A stretch of DNA of 64,000 nucleotides from Aminiphilus circumscriptus DSM 16581 (GTDB lineage Bacteria; Synergistota; Synergistia; Synergistales; Aminiphilaceae). The translations under genes were made by a program, and so were the position numbers. Shown in pieces: positions 60,583 through 64,000 of the stretch (position 1 is the stretch's first letter; each line of letters begins with the position of its first letter). The notes under the pieces are model-generated. The model was given only the letters and a program-made list of their open reading frames with translations. It was not told the origin of the DNA and made no database searches. The stretch covers positions 310,001-374,000 of the forward strand of contig NZ_JAFY01000005.1 in assembly GCF_000526375.1 (NCBI RefSeq). Reading direction: 5' to 3'.

Positions 60583-60656
60583 CTTCCTTTCAAGGGTTGT
60601 GTTTCTTGCTCCGGAACCTGTTTTACCTCCGTTGTCTCGGCGGAGAAACCGTCGGC

Positions 60657-61247
60657 TCACGCCGAAAGAAGTTTCTCCCGCACGAGATGGCGAACCTGGA
60701 CGAGCATCGCCTCCCGTTCTTCCTGGGAAACGGCGGGAACGGCATGCATGAAATGGTGCAGGATCACCTCCATGCCGCAGAAAACAAAAATGCCGTTGTC
60801 CACGGCTGTACGAATCGCGCCCTTGAAACCGTAGGTGTCGTAGTCCTTCTCACTTCCACCGGTGGTGCTGAAGATGGCCACTTTTTTCCCTTTGAGAAGT
60901 CCTTCAGTGCCGTTTTTCCCGGAGGCATAGGCGAAGCCCGAAGAGAACACGCGATCGATCCACCCTTTGAGGATGGCGGGCAAGGAGAACCACCACACGG
61001 GGTGAATCACTACCAACAGATCCGCTTCCTTGACAAAACGCTGCTCCTCCGCGACGTCCGCGAGGGTTTTCCCCTCCCGGAGGGCCAAGAAATCCTCGGC
61101 TTTCAACACAGGGTCTATGGAAAGAGCGTAGAGATCGCGCACGTCAAAGGCAACACCGGCAGCCGAAAATTCCTCCTTCACCGCTTCGAGAACGGCGTGA
61201 TTGAAACTCTTCGGATTCGGATGGGCATAGACGAGAAGCGCCTTCAT
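60657..61247 (-). CDS. NAD(P)H:quinone oxidoreductase-like flavoprotein (flavodoxin fold)
   Basis: 196-residue FMN protein of the MdaB/KefF group. The N-terminal ALLVYAHPNPKSFNHAV binds FMN phosphate, HPVWWFSLPAILKGWIDRVF is the flavin-pyrophosphate motif, and FSTTGGSEKDYDTYG completes the site. It reduces quinones or nitro compounds with NAD(P)H. ATG 61247 has GGGGG about nine bases upstream. Confidence 0.9.
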   Translation of the reverse strand: MKALLVYAHPNPKSFNHAVLEAVKEEFSAAGVAFDVRDLYALSIDPVLKAEDFLALREGKTLADVAEEQRFVKEADLLVVIHPVWWFSLPAILKGWIDRVFSSGFAYASGKNGTEGLLKGKKVAIFSTTGGSEKDYDTYGFKGAIRTAVDNGIFVFCGMEVILHHFMHAVPAVSQEEREAMLVQVRHLVREKLLSA

Positions 61248-61571
61248 GAAAACAACCCCCTTTGTCATGGTTTGGGAAATTTCTCTTTCGGAACCGACGT
61301 ATCTTTCATAAGTGTAGTTTTTCTGGCGGAATTGTCAACTTTGAGAGAGCATGCACATACACCCGATCCTTTTCTTCTACAAACTACGAAAAGAGCTTCC
61401 TCACGAGGACACCGGCATTCGTTCTTTTCGGGCTCCACTGTCCCGGGCGCGGTCCCAAGCTCCTCCCCGGCTGCATCGCGACGCTCCCGGCCCTTCCGGG
61501 GTCGAAACAGACACCTCGCTCAGTCGGCGCGGCTTCCGCGACAAAAAAAGAGCACAGGGACAACCGATGCG

Positions 61572-62504
61572 CTAGCCGATACCGAGGATGCGCACCCAGA
61601 GGGGCAGGGTCAGCACTGAAAGAATCGTTCCTGCGGCGATCACGTCCGCCGCATATTCGGCATCCAGCCCCATGCCGTCGGCGATGATGAAGTTGTTCAC
61701 CGCGGGGGGCATGGCGGAGACGAGTACCACGGCCTGGGTGAGAATCTGCTCCGTGGGCCAGAGACAAAACATTCCCCAGGCAATGACGGGGTGAATGAAG
61801 AGCTTGAAAACGACGTCTCTCCCGGTCCGGCGAAGCCCCCGGACAAACCGCCCCGGATCGAGGGAGGCGCCGAGCGTGAGCAGGGCAATACCGCTTCCCG
61901 TGTCTCCCAGGGTCTTGAGCACCGTGTCGATCCATTCGGGAAGGTGCTGCAGGGAGGTCCGGCTCAGCAGAAGCCCTCCCGCAGTGGCCACGATCAGGGG
62001 ATTGGCGAGCACACGCAGCAAAGTGATCCCGACGCTGCGCAGTGTAAGGCGCTTGTTCGCCGAGGCCAATTGCGCGCCGAGGATGGAGATGGCATTATAA
62101 CCAACAAGCCCCATGGCGAGGTAGTGTGAAAGAGCGTCCAGGCCAGCCTGCCCCATGGCGATGGTGATGGCGGGAACACCCATGAAGACGTTGTTCGAGC
62201 GGACTGCCATGAGAACGGACACCGCCGCCCGCCGCGGTTCGCTCCGACAGATACGGGCGAGAATCCATGCCGTCAGAGGTGCGAGAAGAAATCCCGCGTG
62301 GATCGCCCAGAAGAGGTTCATCTGGGCGATCCCCTCTCCGCCGATGCGAAGGGTCGTCCGAAAAAGCAGCGCCGGGATGGCGATCCAGTAGAGAATGCCG
62401 TTGATGGATGGGAGCACCGCGTCCGGAAGAAACCCTTTTTTCTTCGCCAGATATCCGATGAGCATGATGCAGGTCAGCGGGAGAACCATTCGAAATCCGT
62501 GCAC
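61572..62504 (-). CDS. AEC-family transporter (auxin efflux carrier-like permease)
   Basis: 310-residue membrane protein with about ten helices of the AEC/MdcF type. GFLPDAVLPSINGILYWIAIPALLF near the start, GVPAITIAMGQAG in the middle, and APLTAW are typical. It may transport organic acids such as malonate or malate. The start is a GTG at 62504, set by an AAAGGGG site 8 bp upstream; ATG 62489 is the next option. The long upstream frame to 62648 has no family resemblance. Confidence 0.85.
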   Translation of the reverse strand: MHGFRMVLPLTCIMLIGYLAKKKGFLPDAVLPSINGILYWIAIPALLFRTTLRIGGEGIAQMNLFWAIHAGFLLAPLTAWILARICRSEPRRAAVSVLMAVRSNNVFMGVPAITIAMGQAGLDALSHYLAMGLVGYNAISILGAQLASANKRLTLRSVGITLLRVLANPLIVATAGGLLLSRTSLQHLPEWIDTVLKTLGDTGSGIALLTLGASLDPGRFVRGLRRTGRDVVFKLFIHPVIAWGMFCLWPTEQILTQAVVLVSAMPPAVNNFIIADGMGLDAEYAADVIAAGTILSVLTLPLWVRILGIG

Positions 62505-62637
62505 GGAGGCACCCCTTTCCGTTTTTCGCTGCTTGCGTGTATAGTTGAGTGTACGAGAAGCGCCGTTTGGAATCCAGAACCAAAGGAGGACGACGCGAGG
62601 AGTCCTTCGGAAAAGCTGCACAGAGGAGGCAACGCAC

Positions 62638-64000
62638 TTGGCACACATTCCGTCTCACATTTTTCGCGAATACGACATCCGCGGCCTCGCGGAGGAGGAA
62701 CTCACTTCTCCGGTCATGATCGCGGTCGGCAAGGCCTACGGAACGTTCCTCACCGAAAAGGGCATCCGAAAGGTTCCCGTCGGCGGTGACATACGCCTTT
62801 CGTCGAAACGGATCCGCAGGGATGTCATCGAAGGACTGCGCAGCACCGGCATGGACGTCATCGACATCGGCACCGTCATGACCCCCCTCTTCTACTGGAG
62901 CCTCTACCATTTCGGCTGCGACGGCGGCGTCATGGTTACGGGCAGCCACAATCCCAAGGAATTCAACGGCCTCAAACTCGCCCTCGGCAAGACCACGATC
63001 TTTGGGGAGCAGATCCAGGAGATTCGCCGCATCGCCGAAGAAGGACACTTCTTCGTGGCGGAACGCCCCGGCGTCCTCGAGCGGGCCGACATCGGCGAGG
63101 AGTATGTGGAGATGCTCTGCCGCAAAATCACTCTGGGGCCGAAAAAACTCAAGGTGGTGCTCGACGCGGGAAACGGCACGGCGGGACTCTTCATGGAAAA
63201 GTTCTTTCGGCGTCTTGGCTGCGACGTGCTCCCTCTCTTCGCGGAGCCCGACGGAACCTTTCCGAATCACCATCCCGACCCCACCGTACGAGAAAACCTC
63301 CAGACCCTCACGGAAACGGTCCTCCGGGAAAAAGCCGATCTGGGCATCGGTTTCGACGGTGACGCGGACCGACTCGGTGTGGTGGACGACGCGGGAGAGA
63401 TGCTCCTCGGAGACACGCTCATGGCACTCTATTGGAGAGAAATCCTTCCGAAACACCCCGGTGCAACGGCGATCATCGAAGTCAAAAGTTCCCAGGCTCT
63501 GGTGGAGGAAGTGGAACGCCTCGGCGGCGTTCCTCTTTTCTGGAAATCGGGGCACTCCCTCATCAAAGCAAAAATGAAGGAAATCAACGCTCTTTTCGCA
63601 GGCGAAGTCTCGGGACACATGTTCTTCGCCGACGAGTTCTACGGTTTCGACGACTCCTTCTACGCCGCGGCGCGACTCCTCCGCCTGCTGTCCTTCGAGG
63701 AACGCAGGCTTTCGGAGATCGTCCGCACCATCCCGCGCTACTACAGCACGGCAGAAACGCGCATTCCCTGCCCCGACGACAAAAAGTTCCATGTGGTAGC
63801 TGCAGTGCGGGAGGAAGCGCTCAAAACGCACGAGGCCATCACCGTGGATGGCGTGCGCATTCTCTACCCCCATGGATGGGGACTGCTGCGGGCCTCCAAC
63901 ACACAGCCCATTCTCGTCGCCCGATGCGAGGGAAGAACACCTTCGGCGTTGCGGGAGATCGAAGAGGACATGCACCGCCGCATCGTCCTCGGAGGCGGTG
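62638..64000 (+). CDS. manB: Phosphomannomutase/phosphoglucomutase (alpha-D-phosphohexomutase), 3' end outside window
   Basis: About 454 codons visible, cut by the right edge. Interconverts hexose 1- and 6-phosphates for sugar-nucleotide and glycogen metabolism. The phosphoserine loop is TGSHNP (Ser103), the metal loop DGDADR (240-245), and the sugar-binding GEVSGHMFF and C-terminal RASNTQPILVARCEG loops are all visible. The start is TTG at 62638 with GAGGAGG eight bases upstream and the family-typical HIFREYDIRG right after it. It is divergent from the AEC gene. Confidence 0.93.
   Translation, partial: MAHIPSHIFREYDIRGLAEEELTSPVMIAVGKAYGTFLTEKGIRKVPVGGDIRLSSKRIRRDVIEGLRSTGMDVIDIGTVMTPLFYWSLYHFGCDGGVMVTGSHNPKEFNGLKLALGKTTIFGEQIQEIRRIAEEGHFFVAERPGVLERADIGEEYVEMLCRKITLGPKKLKVVLDAGNGTAGLFMEKFFRRLGCDVLPLFAEPDGTFPNHHPDPTVRENLQTLTETVLREKADLGIGFDGDADRLGVVDDAGEMLLGDTLMALYWREILPKHPGATAIIEVKSSQALVEEVERLGGVPLFWKSGHSLIKAKMKEINALFAGEVSGHMFFADEFYGFDDSFYAAARLLRLLSFEERRLSEIVRTIPRYYSTAETRIPCPDDKKFHVVAAVREEALKTHEAITVDGVRILYPHGWGLLRASNTQPILVARCEGRTPSALREIEEDMHRRIVLGGG

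Noticed and set aside
1-64000. CRISPR arrays, tRNA or rRNA genes, prophage
   Set aside because: No regularly spaced repeats, cloverleaf-like genes or phage structural modules were seen. The encapsulin has a capsid-type fold but sits with its cargo, not with phage genes.

Overview
The window is GC-rich, gene-dense bacterial DNA from what looks like a strict anaerobe with a fermentative, amino-acid or organic-acid based metabolism. The evidence is a selenocysteine formate dehydrogenase, two HndABC-type NADH/ferredoxin modules, a cytoplasmic [NiFe] hydrogenase, an encapsulin with a ferritin-like cargo, and a citrate-lyase cluster. The combination resembles Synergistota (Aminiphilus-like), but that assignment is inferred from gene content and was not tested. 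No rRNA, tRNA, CRISPR array or intact transposase was seen.

Layout. 1-3.8 kb (minus strand): a receiver-domain signalling protein running off the left edge, rarA, and a HAD phosphatase. 3.9-4.2 kb: a 6S RNA with its own promoter and terminator. 4.7-20.5 kb (all minus strand): a large redox block read from right to left. It starts with hndA, an ATPase-fold protein, hndB, hndC, a NuoG/HoxU-like subunit, hoxY, hoxH and a hydrogenase maturation protease. A second hndA-hndB-hndC set follows, then a selenoprotein formate dehydrogenase, a formate channel and mobA. NADH, ferredoxin, H2, formate and CO2 can all be linked by these products. 21-30.4 kb (plus strand): an aminotransferase, then a glycogen set (GH57/DUF3536, short glucan phosphorylase, glgA, glgC) and a TPR-like protein. 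30.4-33.3 kb: a degenerate GGDEF protein, a SYLF-domain protein and a ComB-type phosphatase. 33.7-41.3 kb (minus): PBP1C with a thioester alpha-2-macroglobulin. 41.6-42.8 kb (minus): encapsulin and its encapsulated ferritin. 42.9-46.4 kb (plus): a universal stress protein, enzyme I of the PTS and an M24 peptidase. 46.5-49.6 kb (plus): a TPP riboswitch followed by thiW-thiD-thiM-thiE. 49.6-59.8 kb: a hydratase relic, a FadR-type regulator, an HD-domain protein, two LeuC/LeuD-type hydro-lyases, an isocitrate/isopropylmalate-type dehydrogenase and citrate lyase citDEF. 60-64 kb: an SMR-type membrane protein, an NAD(P)H oxidoreductase, an AEC transporter and the start of a phosphohexomutase.

How the genes work together. 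The redox block would let the cell balance NADH and ferredoxin by releasing or consuming H2 and formate. The citrate-lyase cluster could connect 2-oxoglutarate, isocitrate, citrate, oxaloacetate and acetate, which suits a glutamate fermenter that must dispose of electrons through the hydrogenase and formate dehydrogenase. The glycogen set stores carbon. A 100-bp transposon-like repeat (three copies, two with intact 4-bp target duplications) is scattered in the intergenic gaps. The least understood parts are the citrate-lyase/dehydratase cluster, the twin Hnd modules with signs of gene conversion, and the small mobile element.
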